Positions 7,426 to 16,030 of a stretch of 36,990 bases of DNA are shown piece after piece (within the stretch, counting starts at the first letter, position 1; every line of letters starts with the position of its first letter). The stretch is taken from the NCBI GenBank assembly GCA_019239825.1, contig JAFAZK010000264.1, forward strand, positions 1 through 36,990, written 5' to 3'. A model generated the notes under the pieces. That model did no database searches. It had not been told where the DNA came from and saw nothing but the letters and a program-made list of their open reading frames with translations. The position numbers were made by a program, and so were the translations under genes. Source of the stretch: Verrucomicrobiota bacterium (lineage in GTDB: Bacteria > Verrucomicrobiota > Verrucomicrobiia > Chthoniobacterales > JAFAMB01).

Positions 7426-8460
7426 ATGGCTACCGTAAAGAACCGTCGCATCTTGCTAGGACGCCGGCCTACCGGAGAACCCAGCGAGGCCGATTTTGCG
7501 CTTTCCGAGATAGAGCTGGAAGATCCGCAACCGGGGCAAATGTTGCTGCGGACACTTTGGTTGTCCCTTGATCCATACATGCGGGGGCGCATGAGTGATC
7601 GGAAATCATATGCGCCGTCGGTCCAGATCGGTGATGTCATGGTAGGAGGTACGGTCACCGAGGTAGTCGCTTCTAAGCTGGAAGGGTTTATTCAGGGTGA
7701 CATTGTCGAAGGACGAACGGGCTGGCAGGAATATGCGTTATCCGACGGAGCCGGAATGCGCAAAGTCGATCCCGCGCTGGGACCGATCTCGACTGCGTTA
7801 GGCGTTCTGGGCATGCCAGGTATGACCGCTTACTTCGGTCTATTCAATATCGGGCAACCAAAGCCGGGGGAAACCGTGGTGGTATCGGCGGCAGCGGGAG
7901 CGGTGGGCGCGGTCGTTGGTCAGCTTGCGAAGATTAGAGGGTGCCGGGTCGTTGGTATAGCGGGCGCACCAGAGAAATGCGCCTACGTCGTGAACGAACT
8001 TGGTTTCGACGAATGTGTTAGTCACCGTGAACCCGATCTAGCGGAGCAAATGGAGAAGGCATGCCCAAAGGGCATTGATGTGTATTTTGAGAATGTAGGA
8101 GGAAGAGTCTTTCAAGCGGTCTTACCATGGTTAAACGACTTCGCCCGGGTTCCGGTCTGCGGATTGATCGCACATTATAATGATATCGAGTTACCAGCTG
8201 GGCCTAACCAGGTACCGTTACTAATGCGGGCTATTCTCAGCCACCGCTTGACGGTCCGCGGTTTTATCCGGGGCGACTTTCTCGATCAGCAAGCATCGTT
8301 TTTTGAGGACATGAGCCGTTGGATCAGGGAAAAACGCATCAAATATCGCGAAGATATTGTTGAAGGATTGGAGAATGCGCCGGGTGCTTTTTTGAAGCTA
8401 TTTCGGGGTGAAAACTTTGGGAAGCTGCTGGTTAAGGTAGCGACGGCGGTGAAGGCGTAG
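7426..8460 (+). CDS. NADP-dependent oxidoreductase, MDR superfamily (CurA / leukotriene B4 dehydrogenase-like)
   Basis: The 344-residue protein is a zinc-free medium-chain dehydrogenase/reductase. The N-terminal GroES-like domain includes LSLDPYMRGRMSD, a signature of the CurA/PTGR family. The Rossmann fold carries the nucleotide loop AAAGAVGAVVGQLAKIRG around residue 155. The later segments VYFENVGG and FGKLLVKV are also typical. Such enzymes reduce the double bond of alpha,beta-unsaturated ketones or aldehydes with NADPH, and serve in detoxification or catabolism. The catalytic zinc cysteines of alcohol dehydrogenases are absent. The gene is convergent with the sugar-binding-protein gene at 8544-9521 and does not share its operator. 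It looks like a stand-alone housekeeping or stress gene. Confidence 0.9.
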   Translation: MATVKNRRILLGRRPTGEPSEADFALSEIELEDPQPGQMLLRTLWLSLDPYMRGRMSDRKSYAPSVQIGDVMVGGTVTEVVASKLEGFIQGDIVEGRTGWQEYALSDGAGMRKVDPALGPISTALGVLGMPGMTAYFGLFNIGQPKPGETVVVSAAAGAVGAVVGQLAKIRGCRVVGIAGAPEKCAYVVNELGFDECVSHREPDLAEQMEKACPKGIDVYFENVGGRVFQAVLPWLNDFARVPVCGLIAHYNDIELPAGPNQVPLLMRAILSHRLTVRGFIRGDFLDQQASFFEDMSRWIREKRIKYREDIVEGLENAPGAFLKLFRGENFGKLLVKVATAVKA

Positions 8461-8543
8461 CCGCAACTTCACCAACGGCAAAAATTTCGGCCCGCCCTCA
8501 GCTTTTGAAAAAGGAGTAGGCAAGTCTCTACCCTTGATCCGTG

Positions 8544-9521
8544 CTACTTGAGCTTCGGGTTCAACAGTTCCTCAGATCGGGTGCTGTTCATATTCCCTTG
8601 GTCAATAAGATTGACTCCTGTGTCGATCTTTGCTGCAACCTTTTCTCCCCTGGAGGCTGCCAGAGCGGTTTTGACACCCTCATAACCCATTCGGAACGGA
8701 TCTTGGACTACCAAAGCTGCGACCGTGCCGTCTTTCAAGAAGCCAACCAGTTTACTGTCGGCATCAAATGAGACCAGTTTGATGGTATCGCCCGCTTTAT
8801 TCTCGGCGATCGCTTGACCGGCGCCCTGTCCCATAAAAAGCGCATCTGTAAAGACTCCGCGTAGTCCAGGATAGGCAGTAATCAAGTCCGCCATGATATT
8901 CAAGCCCGTCGCGGCTTGACCGTCAGCGACTTTGATAGCGACGAGTTTAAGACCGGGATATTTAGCTGCGATCTCCTCTTTGAAGCCCTGATCACGCTGG
9001 TCCAATGAACCAACGCCCGGGAGTGAATTAATCAATGCCACATCGCCTTCTGCCTTACCGTATTTTGCTTTGATGGCGGCAGCTAGTCCGTCCGCGGCGA
9101 CACGCCCTCCCTGAACATTGTCGGTCTGAAGGAAAGCCGTGCAAGCGTTGGAGTCTGCGGTTGAGTCAATGCCAATGATCTTGACCCGTTTGGCGGCTTG
9201 ATCGATGGGCTTTCCGAGAGCCGCAAACTGAGTCGGTGCAATCACAATTGCCGCCGGATTCCCTGATACCGCGTTTTCAAGAATTGAGATTTGGCCATTG
9301 ATGTCAGACTCTGACTGGGCGCCGAGCTCCGGTACATTGAGGTCAAGTTCCTGCCCTGCCTTGCGTGCGCCGGCCAGAACAGTCTGCCAGTAGAAAGAGG
9401 TGGTATCTTTTACAATAATGGGAATGGTCAGTTTCTGGTCAGCCGCCTGAACTGGGCCTAGCAGAGTGGTCAATATGCCAATGGAGCAAGCAATCAGGGT
9501 AATGGGGGAACGGAGTTTCAT
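8544..9521 (-). CDS. RbsB-type periplasmic sugar-binding protein
   Basis: The 325-residue protein starts with a signal peptide (MKLRSPITLIACSIGILTTL, likely cleaved after A26 in PVQA). It continues as a type-I periplasmic binding fold of the ribose/galactose class. Family features include DTTSFYWQTVLAGARKAG, IVIAPTQFAALGKPIDQA and the repeated GQAATGLNIMADLI and LVSFDADSK segments. It would capture a monosaccharide or polyol and deliver it to a permease; the nearest is the fused permease-ATPase at 13191-14936. It is the last gene of the minus-strand block-2 row. It has its own copy of the LacI palindrome at 9574-9587, 53 bases upstream of the ATG, so it can be transcribed separately. Confidence 0.9.
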   Translation of the reverse strand: MKLRSPITLIACSIGILTTLLGPVQAADQKLTIPIIVKDTTSFYWQTVLAGARKAGQELDLNVPELGAQSESDINGQISILENAVSGNPAAIVIAPTQFAALGKPIDQAAKRVKIIGIDSTADSNACTAFLQTDNVQGGRVAADGLAAAIKAKYGKAEGDVALINSLPGVGSLDQRDQGFKEEIAAKYPGLKLVAIKVADGQAATGLNIMADLITAYPGLRGVFTDALFMGQGAGQAIAENKAGDTIKLVSFDADSKLVGFLKDGTVAALVVQDPFRMGYEGVKTALAASRGEKVAAKIDTGVNLIDQGNMNSTRSEELLNPKLK

Positions 9522-9573
9522 AGGTTTGGATGGGTATTAGTTTTAGGATAGAAATTTTGCGGCCCTGGCGTCT

Positions 9574-9587
9574 TGCATAGCTATGCA
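9574..9587. promoter_or_regulatory. LacI operator copy 1 (TGCATAGCTATGCA)
   Basis: This perfect 14-bp palindrome is identical to the copies at 15977, 22919 and 24085. It lies between the VOC gene and the sugar-binding-protein gene, 53 bases before the start of the latter. The copy beside lacI makes the LacI protein at 22972-24024 the likely binder. Base identity and placement are seen; binding is inferred. Confidence 0.85.
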
Positions 9588-9628
9588 TACTGGTGCAGAT
9601 CAGTACCAATTCGTTGGTCTCTTATTTT

Positions 9629-10171
9629 TCAGACCGAAGGCGGCGCCGGCGACGGTGCTCTAACGCCGTACATCTGCTCGTAAGTGTGAGAATAGATCTC
9701 GATCACATTGCCAAACGGATCTTCGCAGTAGCACATCAAATAGAGCGGATCGTCCGGGTGAATCCGCCAGATTTTCGATAGCTGCTGCCCACCGGTCTGA
9801 GTAATTCTGGCAACTATCCCTTCGACGTCGGAATCAGTAATGCAGATATGGAAAAATCCATTCGTCCAAAACTGGATTGACGGACTCCGCCGTACATGCG
9901 GCGGATCTAGCAATTGAAATAGCTCGATGCCGATCCCATTGACGGAGAGGAGATGCGCTTGTCGCATGTGACGAAAACTCGGGCCGAGCACGTCCACTGC
10001 CATCGGGCCATCATAGGGACTAGTCGATCGAACCTCGAAGGGCCCTTTCAAAAGGACAGATCCCAGAACCGTACAATACCACTCAATGGCTCGATCCAGA
10101 TCATCGACGCCCACACCAATATGATTTATCGCTATCGGATTAGTTGCTTTAAACGGTGCTAAGTCTGGCAT
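9629..10171 (-). CDS. VOC-family metalloenzyme, paralogue of 1250-1762
   Basis: The 180-residue protein contains two VOC modules with ligands H17 (INHIGVGV), E83 (GIELFQLLDPP), H108 (FFHICITD) and E158 (VIEIYSHTYEQ). These are the same His/Glu/His/Glu pattern and surrounding blocks as the protein at 1250-1762. The start ATG at 10171 has one of the few strong Shine-Dalgarno sequences of the window (ggaggag, six bases upstream). It lies 23 bases downstream of an SDR gene in the minus-strand row that also holds an IolG-like dehydrogenase. The repeated pairing of this VOC type with an IolG-like enzyme suggests a conserved catabolic step, perhaps isomerisation or cleavage of a keto-cyclitol. The reaction is not known to me. 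Confidence 0.85.
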   Translation of the reverse strand: MPDLAPFKATNPIAINHIGVGVDDLDRAIEWYCTVLGSVLLKGPFEVRSTSPYDGPMAVDVLGPSFRHMRQAHLLSVNGIGIELFQLLDPPHVRRSPSIQFWTNGFFHICITDSDVEGIVARITQTGGQQLSKIWRIHPDDPLYLMCYCEDPFGNVIEIYSHTYEQMYGVRAPSPAPPSV

Positions 10172-10194
10172 GGTTACTCCTCCATTTAGGCGAT

Positions 10195-10968
10195 CTAATC
10201 CATCACCGCGCCACCGCTCACGTTGATGGTGTCGCCGGTAATCTCACTTGCCTGGTCCGACGCCAAAAATAAAATGACCTTAGCAATGTCAGCCGGCGTC
10301 TGAAACCGGCCCAGTGGAATTCGTTCGAACCAGTGACGTTTGACTGCTTCACTGTCTTCATTTTCCCCACGAGCCACCCGCCAATTGATTTCCTGTTGAA
10401 TCATTGGGGTGTCGATCGTTCCCGGACTTACGGCATTCACCCGAATATTCGGAGCCGCTTCTACCGCGACCGCCCTGGTAAGTCCGATGACGCCCATTTT
10501 TGAGGCGCTATAATGGGCGGTAAATTTCTGAGCTCGCTTAGCCGCTTGTGACGCTACGTTGACGATTGCACCCGGCCCATTGCCTACTAGGCGAAGGAAG
10601 TGCTTTGTACATAACCACATTCCTTTTAAATTTACGCCGAGCACCAGGTCCCACTCGGCCTCGGTCAGATCTACGCAGAGATTCAACGTACAAACACCAG
10701 CGTTATTAACCAGAACATTCAGCTGGCCAAATTGGTCCGAAGCGGCGCGAAACGCTCTTTCCACTTCCCGTTCCTGGCGAATATCACAGACAACGGGAAA
10801 GAGTCTTTTCTTGGTCGGATCCAATGTTGTGGCGAGCTCTGTCACTTTGTCGTTCTTATCGAGTAACGCGACATATGCTCCGCCACGATAAAATTCAGTA
10901 GCAGTGGCAGCTCCAATTCCTTGCGCTGCACCAGTGACAATAACAACTTGATCAGCAAAGCGACTCAT
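10195..10968 (-). CDS. Short-chain dehydrogenase/reductase (SDR)
   Basis: The 257-residue classical SDR has the cofactor motif TGAAQGIG (residues 12-19), the NNAG motif, and the catalytic Ser and Tyr-x-x-x-Lys in NVASQAAKRAQKF and HYSASK. A C-terminal GDTINVSGGAVMD block is typical of sugar and polyol SDRs. The acidic residue after the second strand (ALLDKND) suggests NAD(H) preference. It is nine bases downstream of the IolG-like gene at 10978 and 23 bases before the VOC gene, so it is part of one operon. By context it oxidises or reduces a sugar, sugar acid or cyclitol intermediate. Confidence 0.9.
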   Translation of the reverse strand: MSRFADQVVIVTGAAQGIGAATATEFYRGGAYVALLDKNDKVTELATTLDPTKKRLFPVVCDIRQEREVERAFRAASDQFGQLNVLVNNAGVCTLNLCVDLTEAEWDLVLGVNLKGMWLCTKHFLRLVGNGPGAIVNVASQAAKRAQKFTAHYSASKMGVIGLTRAVAVEAAPNIRVNAVSPGTIDTPMIQQEINWRVARGENEDSEAVKRHWFERIPLGRFQTPADIAKVILFLASDQASEITGDTINVSGGAVMD

Positions 10969-10977
10969 ACCGGCGAC

Positions 10978-11970
10978 TCAGTCCTTAATGGTTACGGGTT
11001 GCCCAAATCGAGCCGATCGATCCGCTGCGTCAGCCAGCTTTAGGGCTCGAAGGCCGTCTAATGCAGTGACCGGAAATGCTTTTCCGGATTCGATCGATTC
11101 GATGAAAGTCTGACACTCGACTTGGTAAGCGCTCTGATATCGCTCGAGAAAATGGCCTGGTGGCTTAGATAAGTGTTCCCCTGCCCCGTCGCGGGTTGAA
11201 ACGGTAGCCTCGGCCTGAGTCCCGATGGAAACAGTGCCCCCAGAGCAATAGATCTCAATAACTTGTTGGAAACCGAATAACGATCTGCGGCTATTAATAA
11301 TAGTGCAAGTTACGCCGCTATTCGTCCAAAAAGTCGCCACCGCATTATCGAAATCTCCGTTTTTAGCGAAGATCGGATCCACCAAACAGGTCCCTCGAGC
11401 AAAGACTCCCACAATCTTTTCCGGGAGCAACAAAGCGGCCTGGTCGATATCGTGCATCATCATATCACGGAAGATGCCTCCGGTGTTGGCTAGCACCGCG
11501 TAGGAACCGATTTGAGGATCTCGCGAGTTAATAATTATCTGCTCGATCCCACCGCGAGCACCGGATTCGACTGCTTGCCTCAGCTTCCGGTGCGCCTCAT
11601 CATATCGCCGGTGGAAGCCGATCATTACTTTAGCTGCGCTGGCTGGATCAGTTTCAACAAAACGACGCGCCTTTTCCAAGTCTTCATCAATGGGCTTTTC
11701 GCAGAAGACGTATTTGCCATTCTGTACGGCTAGTTTTGCCAGATCTATGTGCGTGTGCGCTGGCGTACAGATGAAGACCGCGTCAATCGCCGGGTCTTGA
11801 ATCACACTCTCCGGCGAGGCCGAGAAAGCGGCGCCGTATTGTTCAGCAATGTTTTCGGACGAAGCCTGAATATCACAAATCATCCGCAAAGATGCGCGAG
11901 GCTCATTGGAAAGGTTAGTGGCATGAATTCGCCCGATGCGACCCATTCCGATTAAGGCCACGTTAATCAT
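10978..11970 (-). CDS. Gfo/Idh/MocA dehydrogenase, inositol 2-dehydrogenase-like
   Basis: The 330-residue protein resembles IolG in length and motif spacing. The Rossmann motif GMGRIGRIHATNL spans residues 8-20. K92 lies in CEKPIDED, and the catalytic pair D169 and H173 lies in FRDMMMHDID. It is the intact paralogue of the gene at 1755-2801, which has His in place of this Asp. The expected reaction is NAD-dependent oxidation of a ring hydroxyl, for example myo-inositol to scyllo-inosose. It lies in the minus-strand LacI-controlled row between a levoglucosan-dehydrogenase-like gene and an SDR. An IolD-like and an IolE-like gene in the same regulon support an inositol-type substrate, though a scyllo-, chiro- or methylated inositol is equally possible. 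Confidence 0.85.
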   Translation of the reverse strand: MINVALIGMGRIGRIHATNLSNEPRASLRMICDIQASSENIAEQYGAAFSASPESVIQDPAIDAVFICTPAHTHIDLAKLAVQNGKYVFCEKPIDEDLEKARRFVETDPASAAKVMIGFHRRYDEAHRKLRQAVESGARGGIEQIIINSRDPQIGSYAVLANTGGIFRDMMMHDIDQAALLLPEKIVGVFARGTCLVDPIFAKNGDFDNAVATFWTNSGVTCTIINSRRSLFGFQQVIEIYCSGGTVSIGTQAEATVSTRDGAGEHLSKPPGHFLERYQSAYQVECQTFIESIESGKAFPVTALDGLRALKLADAADRSARFGQPVTIKD

Positions 11971-11999
11971 AGCTGTTTGATATTTCTTAGTTAGTCGAT

Positions 12000-13160
12000 T
12001 TACTCCGTTCTCGGCGCGAACGGATCGGGCCCAGTGATGGGTACCCAGGAGTTAGTTTCGGCCGCCTGTTTAGCTGCTTCGATGACCCGGCCAATGTGAA
12101 GTGCTTGAGCAAAGTTCGGCTCGAAATGCCGATCCCCCGCCTGCACCGCTTGAATCAGTCGCCTGGCCGTCACGACAAACGCCTCGCCATAACCTAGTCC
12201 CTGCCCTTGCGCTTGCCAAAAGGCCCCGGCTTCCGGGTGCATACCGCCGATCATAATCCGCCTAAACCCCGCGGTTTTCTTGTCGTCTTTACTCGAATAA
12301 AAATGAAGTTCGTTATTCCTCTCCCAGTGGAACTCGATCGCACCCTTGGTCCCGACCACGCTGAAAGCCAGATCGCTCTTATGCCCTGTCGCAGCCCAAC
12401 TCGCATGCACGGAGCCGGTAGCTCCTGAGCGGAATTGAACCAGCGAAGCAGTGAGATCATCTACGGTAACCGGCCTAGGCTGCACCGTGCCCACAACCAG
12501 TCTCTCCGAATAGATGCGCCTGGATTGCGCAGCAACGCTGGCTATCCCACCCATTAAAGCGCAGGAGATATCGAAAATGTGCGAACCTAAATCCGCAACC
12601 GCTCCCCCACCGGATACGCTTTGATCAAAACGCCAAGAGAATGGCAGTTCTGGATCGGCGGCATAGTCCTGAAAGAAATGACCTTCAAAATGAATCGGTT
12701 CTCCGATCTCACCTTCTCGGATAAGCTGGCGCGCAAATTCAATGGCCGGCCAGCAACGATAGGCGAAGTTAACTAAGTTCACTCTCCCCGAACTGGCGGC
12801 AACCGCAGCCATTTTTTCGGCGCCTGCTAGCGTGCTGGAGAGCGGCTTTTCACAAAAAACATGTTTCTGGTGTTCGAATGCGTCGATCGCAATTTCGGCG
12901 TGACTGTCATTTGGTGTTATCACGATGACCACGTCGATATCTGAGGCCCGGGTAATCTCTCGCCAATCCGTCGTTGATTCCTCCCATCCCCAGCGGGACG
13001 CTCCCGCCGACGCATTCGGCTCACTCACATCCGCCATCCGGCGCAAAATGATTCTCGGCATGCTTGGCCATAGGAGCGAACCGATGTTACGCAGAGCCAG
13101 GCTATGGGTTTTAGCCATGTAACCGGCTCCGACGATCCCAAACCTTAATTCCTTAGTCAT
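12000..13160 (-). CDS. Gfo/Idh/MocA dehydrogenase, long levoglucosan-dehydrogenase-like type
   Basis: From the preferred ATG at 13160 the protein has 386 residues. An AGAAG sequence lies just upstream of that ATG, and an alternative ATG at 13175 adds five residues. The Rossmann motif GIVGAGYMAKTHSLAL is near residue 8. K105 lies in CEKPLSST, and D190/H194 lie in ADLGSHIFD. The segment FFQDYAADPELPFSWRF is shared in style with the gene at 3949-5082 and with levoglucosan dehydrogenases, which oxidise C3 of an anhydrosugar. It follows the fused transporter gene by about 30 bases in the minus-strand operon. Its role is probably a second oxidation or an alternative sugar entry point; the substrate is open. 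Confidence 0.85.
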   Translation of the reverse strand: MTKELRFGIVGAGYMAKTHSLALRNIGSLLWPSMPRIILRRMADVSEPNASAGASRWGWEESTTDWREITRASDIDVVIVITPNDSHAEIAIDAFEHQKHVFCEKPLSSTLAGAEKMAAVAASSGRVNLVNFAYRCWPAIEFARQLIREGEIGEPIHFEGHFFQDYAADPELPFSWRFDQSVSGGGAVADLGSHIFDISCALMGGIASVAAQSRRIYSERLVVGTVQPRPVTVDDLTASLVQFRSGATGSVHASWAATGHKSDLAFSVVGTKGAIEFHWERNNELHFYSSKDDKKTAGFRRIMIGGMHPEAGAFWQAQGQGLGYGEAFVVTARRLIQAVQAGDRHFEPNFAQALHIGRVIEAAKQAAETNSWVPITGPDPFAPRTE

Positions 13161-13190
13161 GACTTCTTTTAGCAAACATATGGTAAAATC

Positions 13191-14936
13191 CTATCTCTCT
13201 ACCGCACGCCCTTCTCGAACTAAATGCGACACTTGATTCTCATCCGTCTCCACGCGAGAGAGATTCGCCACCGTTTGGCCGTGCGAGAGCACGACAAAGC
13301 GATCCGCCACTTCAAATACGTGCCCGATATTATGGCTGATAAAAACAACGGAGATTCCCCGTTCGCGCGCTTTCTCGATGGTCTCCAATACTTGCTTCGT
13401 TTGACGCAAAGATAACGCGGAAGTCGGCTCATCGAGAATCAACAGTTCGCCTCCAAAATGAACGGCTCTAGCAATCGCAATCGATTGACGCTGGCCTCCG
13501 GACAAAGCTTCTACCGCAGTTTCCGTTGATTTTATCTTGATCCCGAGCGCAGCTAACGCTGCCGAGGTCTCTCGCTTAGCTCTTTTATGATTAAGAAAAC
13601 GGAACGGACCTAGTTTCCAGGTCACGTTCTTTTCGCGACCGATAAACATATTCCTGTAGATACTGAGTTGGTCGATCATCGCGAGATCTTGGTAGACGGT
13701 GGCAAAACCTAAATTCGATGCATCCCGCGGGGAGCGCAGGTGAACCGCACGTCCGTTCCACAGAATCTCACCGGCGTCGGGCGAATAGATTCCATTCAAA
13801 ATCCTGATCAGGGTAGACTTCCCGGCGCCGTTATCACCTAACAAGCCAACAACGCTCCGGCGGTCGACCGTGAAACTGACACCGTCTAAAGCTCGAACCC
13901 TACCAAAACTCTTTTTGATATTTCTGACCTCGAGCAGCGGAATGAGATTGGCAGTTTCAGGGTCGCTCATATCAAACCGCCCTTTTCGAAAACGCTCGGT
14001 CGCCTTATTTACGAGCACGGCCGCCACGATGAGAAGGCCAATGATGGCCGTGTACCAGTAGGAAGAAATGCCGGCGATGGCCAAGCCATTGCGGATCATA
14101 CCAATGATCAAGCAGCCCAGGATGGTGCCTCCTATGCTGCCAACTCCACCCGACAGACTCGTGCCACCGATGACTGACGCAGCGATGACTTCAAGCTCCA
14201 GCCCTTGACCCCGAGTCGCATCAACCGAGCCAAATCGACCAACCTGAATCAACCCAGCCAGACAGGTCGAGACGGAGGTGAACACAAACAGAATCGTTCT
14301 GACTCGATCCACCGGAACGCCCATCGCCCTGGCGGCGCGTTCATTGGCGCCAGAGGCGTAAATCCAATTCCCGAACCCAGTCTGGGTTAGCAACACATAA
14401 AAGACCAGTGCCCAGGCAATCAACCACACGAGAGAAACGTCAAAACCGTTGGGGAAGCGATAGGAGAAAAAATCAAAGAGCGATCCGCTTCCTCGCGGTA
14501 CCCTAACTGGAAAGCCTTGGGTTATGACAAAGACGATCCCGCGCCAAAACAGTAGTCCGCCGAGAGTAACAATGAATGACGGAATTCGTAGACCTCTGAC
14601 AATGGTTCCGTGCAGGAGACCAATTCCGATGGCGATCGCAAAGGCAATCATCACTGCTGCAAGCGGGGGCACCTGGTAATTGACCATCATTAACGGCACC
14701 ACCACCGAAGACAAACCCAAGACCGATCCGACAGAAAGATCAAACTCCCCGGCAATCATCAGAAGAGTGACGGCGATCGCGAGAATCGCCGACTCCGACG
14801 TGACCATCAAAATCGAAGTGATCGATTCCAACGACAGAAAATTGGTGGTCCAAAGCGCAAAAATCGATGCGACTGCCAGCGCGGATAGCAGCGCGCCTGT
14901 CTCCAGGCGCGCCAAGACTAATCGAATAACCGTCAT
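13191..14936 (-). CDS. Fused sugar ABC permease-ATPase (RbsC/FrcC-like + FrcA-like)
   Basis: This 581-residue protein joins two subunits that are normally separate. Residues 1-322 form an RbsC-type permease (GEFDLSVGSVLGLSS near residue 65, and ASVIGGTSLSGGVGSIGG near 255). Residues 323-581 form a single ATP-binding cassette. It has Walker A GDNGAGKST near 368, the signature LSGGQRQ, Walker B LLILDEPTSA and the switch His in VFISHN. Residue 323 is a Met (ATG at 13968-13970) that would be a natural start of the ATPase. A change of one base upstream would recreate separate, closely spaced genes. The protein would import the block-2 sugar together with the binding proteins at 14956 and/or 8544. 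It lies 19 bases downstream of the former. Confidence 0.85.
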   Translation of the reverse strand: MTVIRLVLARLETGALLSALAVASIFALWTTNFLSLESITSILMVTSESAILAIAVTLLMIAGEFDLSVGSVLGLSSVVVPLMMVNYQVPPLAAVMIAFAIAIGIGLLHGTIVRGLRIPSFIVTLGGLLFWRGIVFVITQGFPVRVPRGSGSLFDFFSYRFPNGFDVSLVWLIAWALVFYVLLTQTGFGNWIYASGANERAARAMGVPVDRVRTILFVFTSVSTCLAGLIQVGRFGSVDATRGQGLELEVIAASVIGGTSLSGGVGSIGGTILGCLIIGMIRNGLAIAGISSYWYTAIIGLLIVAAVLVNKATERFRKGRFDMSDPETANLIPLLEVRNIKKSFGRVRALDGVSFTVDRRSVVGLLGDNGAGKSTLIRILNGIYSPDAGEILWNGRAVHLRSPRDASNLGFATVYQDLAMIDQLSIYRNMFIGREKNVTWKLGPFRFLNHKRAKRETSAALAALGIKIKSTETAVEALSGGQRQSIAIARAVHFGGELLILDEPTSALSLRQTKQVLETIEKARERGISVVFISHNIGHVFEVADRFVVLSHGQTVANLSRVETDENQVSHLVREGRAVER

Positions 14937-14955
14937 CGTTTCGGAAGGTTACCTC

Positions 14956-15933
14956 CTATCGGAATCCAGCTTCCACCTGCGCTTTGACCGTAGCGACGTT
15001 TGCCTTGTCGACCAGGTTCGGGCCGGTGAGGACTGAGCCACCGGGAATAAAGCCATGATCCAAGTATAGCTTCATAAACTCGATTCCCAGATAGCCCTGC
15101 AAATACTGCTGTTGCTCAATCGTGCCCAAGAGACTGCCATTCTGGATGGCGTCTACTTGCTCCTGAGTTAAATCGAAGCTTATAAGGGTGACTTTTTCAG
15201 ACTTACCGAGTTCGTTTAGCACCTCCAAGGCAACCGAGGCTGGTGGCGGTCCAACCGCGAAAAGAGCGTCGACATTGGGGTGACTGGTCAGAAATCCCTT
15301 CAAGGCGGCAGCAGCTTCCGTGGGATTATTCGCCCTAAAAGTCAACGTATCGCTTTTGATGCCCGCCTTGTGCATCTCATCTGTCCACCCCTTTGCTCTC
15401 GCCTCCAGACCGGTATGTCCCGGTTCATGGATCCAACAGGCGGCCTCGGCTGGCTTCTTTACCGAGAGCACTTTCTGAGCGGCCTCCTGACCGCCCAGAT
15501 ATTCGTCTCCGCCGATATAGAATAAATAGGGATCCCGTTCCGCCTTGGGACGGGTGTCGGTAACGTTGATCGCGATGACCGGAATGCCAGCGGTCTTAGC
15601 CCGTTCCAACGGCTCCTGAAAAGCTGCCGCGTCCGGTATGGTTGTAATGATACCGGCAGGCTTCGCTGCCAATGCGCTGTTGAACAAATCGACTTCGCCT
15701 TGGACCGAGTGCACCTCGGTACCTAACGCACGCAATTCGACACCATAAGCGGAGGCTGCGTCTTGCAGACCCTTTCGGTAGACAGCCCAGAAAGGATCGC
15801 TCAAGGTTCCGTGGACAATCGAATAGATAACCGGTTTCTCTTTAGCAGCGGCGGTACTGAGACCGGCCGCTGGGAACAAGCTAGCGGTCACAAAACTAGC
15901 GCAGCTTAATAGCAGGGGAACATTGATTTTCAT
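14956..15933 (-). CDS. Periplasmic sugar-binding protein (type-I fold), paralogue of 25095-25988
   Basis: The 325-residue protein has an N-terminal signal peptide, probably cut after A30 (STAAA), and a periplasmic-binding-protein fold. Characteristic segments are DPFWAVYRKGLQDAASAYGV, AAKPAGIITTIPDAAAF, PYLFYIGGDEYLGGQEAA and EQQQYLQGYLGIEFM. It is the first gene of the minus-strand transporter operon and carries a perfect LacI palindrome 44 bases upstream of its ATG. It likely brings the inducing sugar or cyclitol to the fused permease-ATPase downstream. The leaderless protein at 25095-25988 shares most of these blocks. It differs clearly from the RbsB-type protein at 8544-9521, so the transporter may serve two ligands. 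Confidence 0.9.
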   Translation of the reverse strand: MKINVPLLLSCASFVTASLFPAAGLSTAAAKEKPVIYSIVHGTLSDPFWAVYRKGLQDAASAYGVELRALGTEVHSVQGEVDLFNSALAAKPAGIITTIPDAAAFQEPLERAKTAGIPVIAINVTDTRPKAERDPYLFYIGGDEYLGGQEAAQKVLSVKKPAEAACWIHEPGHTGLEARAKGWTDEMHKAGIKSDTLTFRANNPTEAAAALKGFLTSHPNVDALFAVGPPPASVALEVLNELGKSEKVTLISFDLTQEQVDAIQNGSLLGTIEQQQYLQGYLGIEFMKLYLDHGFIPGGSVLTGPNLVDKANVATVKAQVEAGFR

Positions 15934-15976
15934 GGGACAAAGGGGGGGTGTTAACTAGCTAGTAATCAACACGGGA

Positions 15977-15990
15977 TGCATAGCTATGCA
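15977..15990. promoter_or_regulatory. LacI operator copy 2 (TGCATAGCTATGCA)
   Basis: This perfect copy of the 14-bp palindrome lies 44 bases upstream of the sugar-binding-protein start codon at 15933, in the gap after the SDR gene. It should control the transporter-dehydrogenase operon 15933 to 9629. Confidence 0.85.
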
Positions 15991-16030
15991 ATTAGTTTTT
16001 TTTGCGAACTTTTATTTCTCACTCCCGGCC

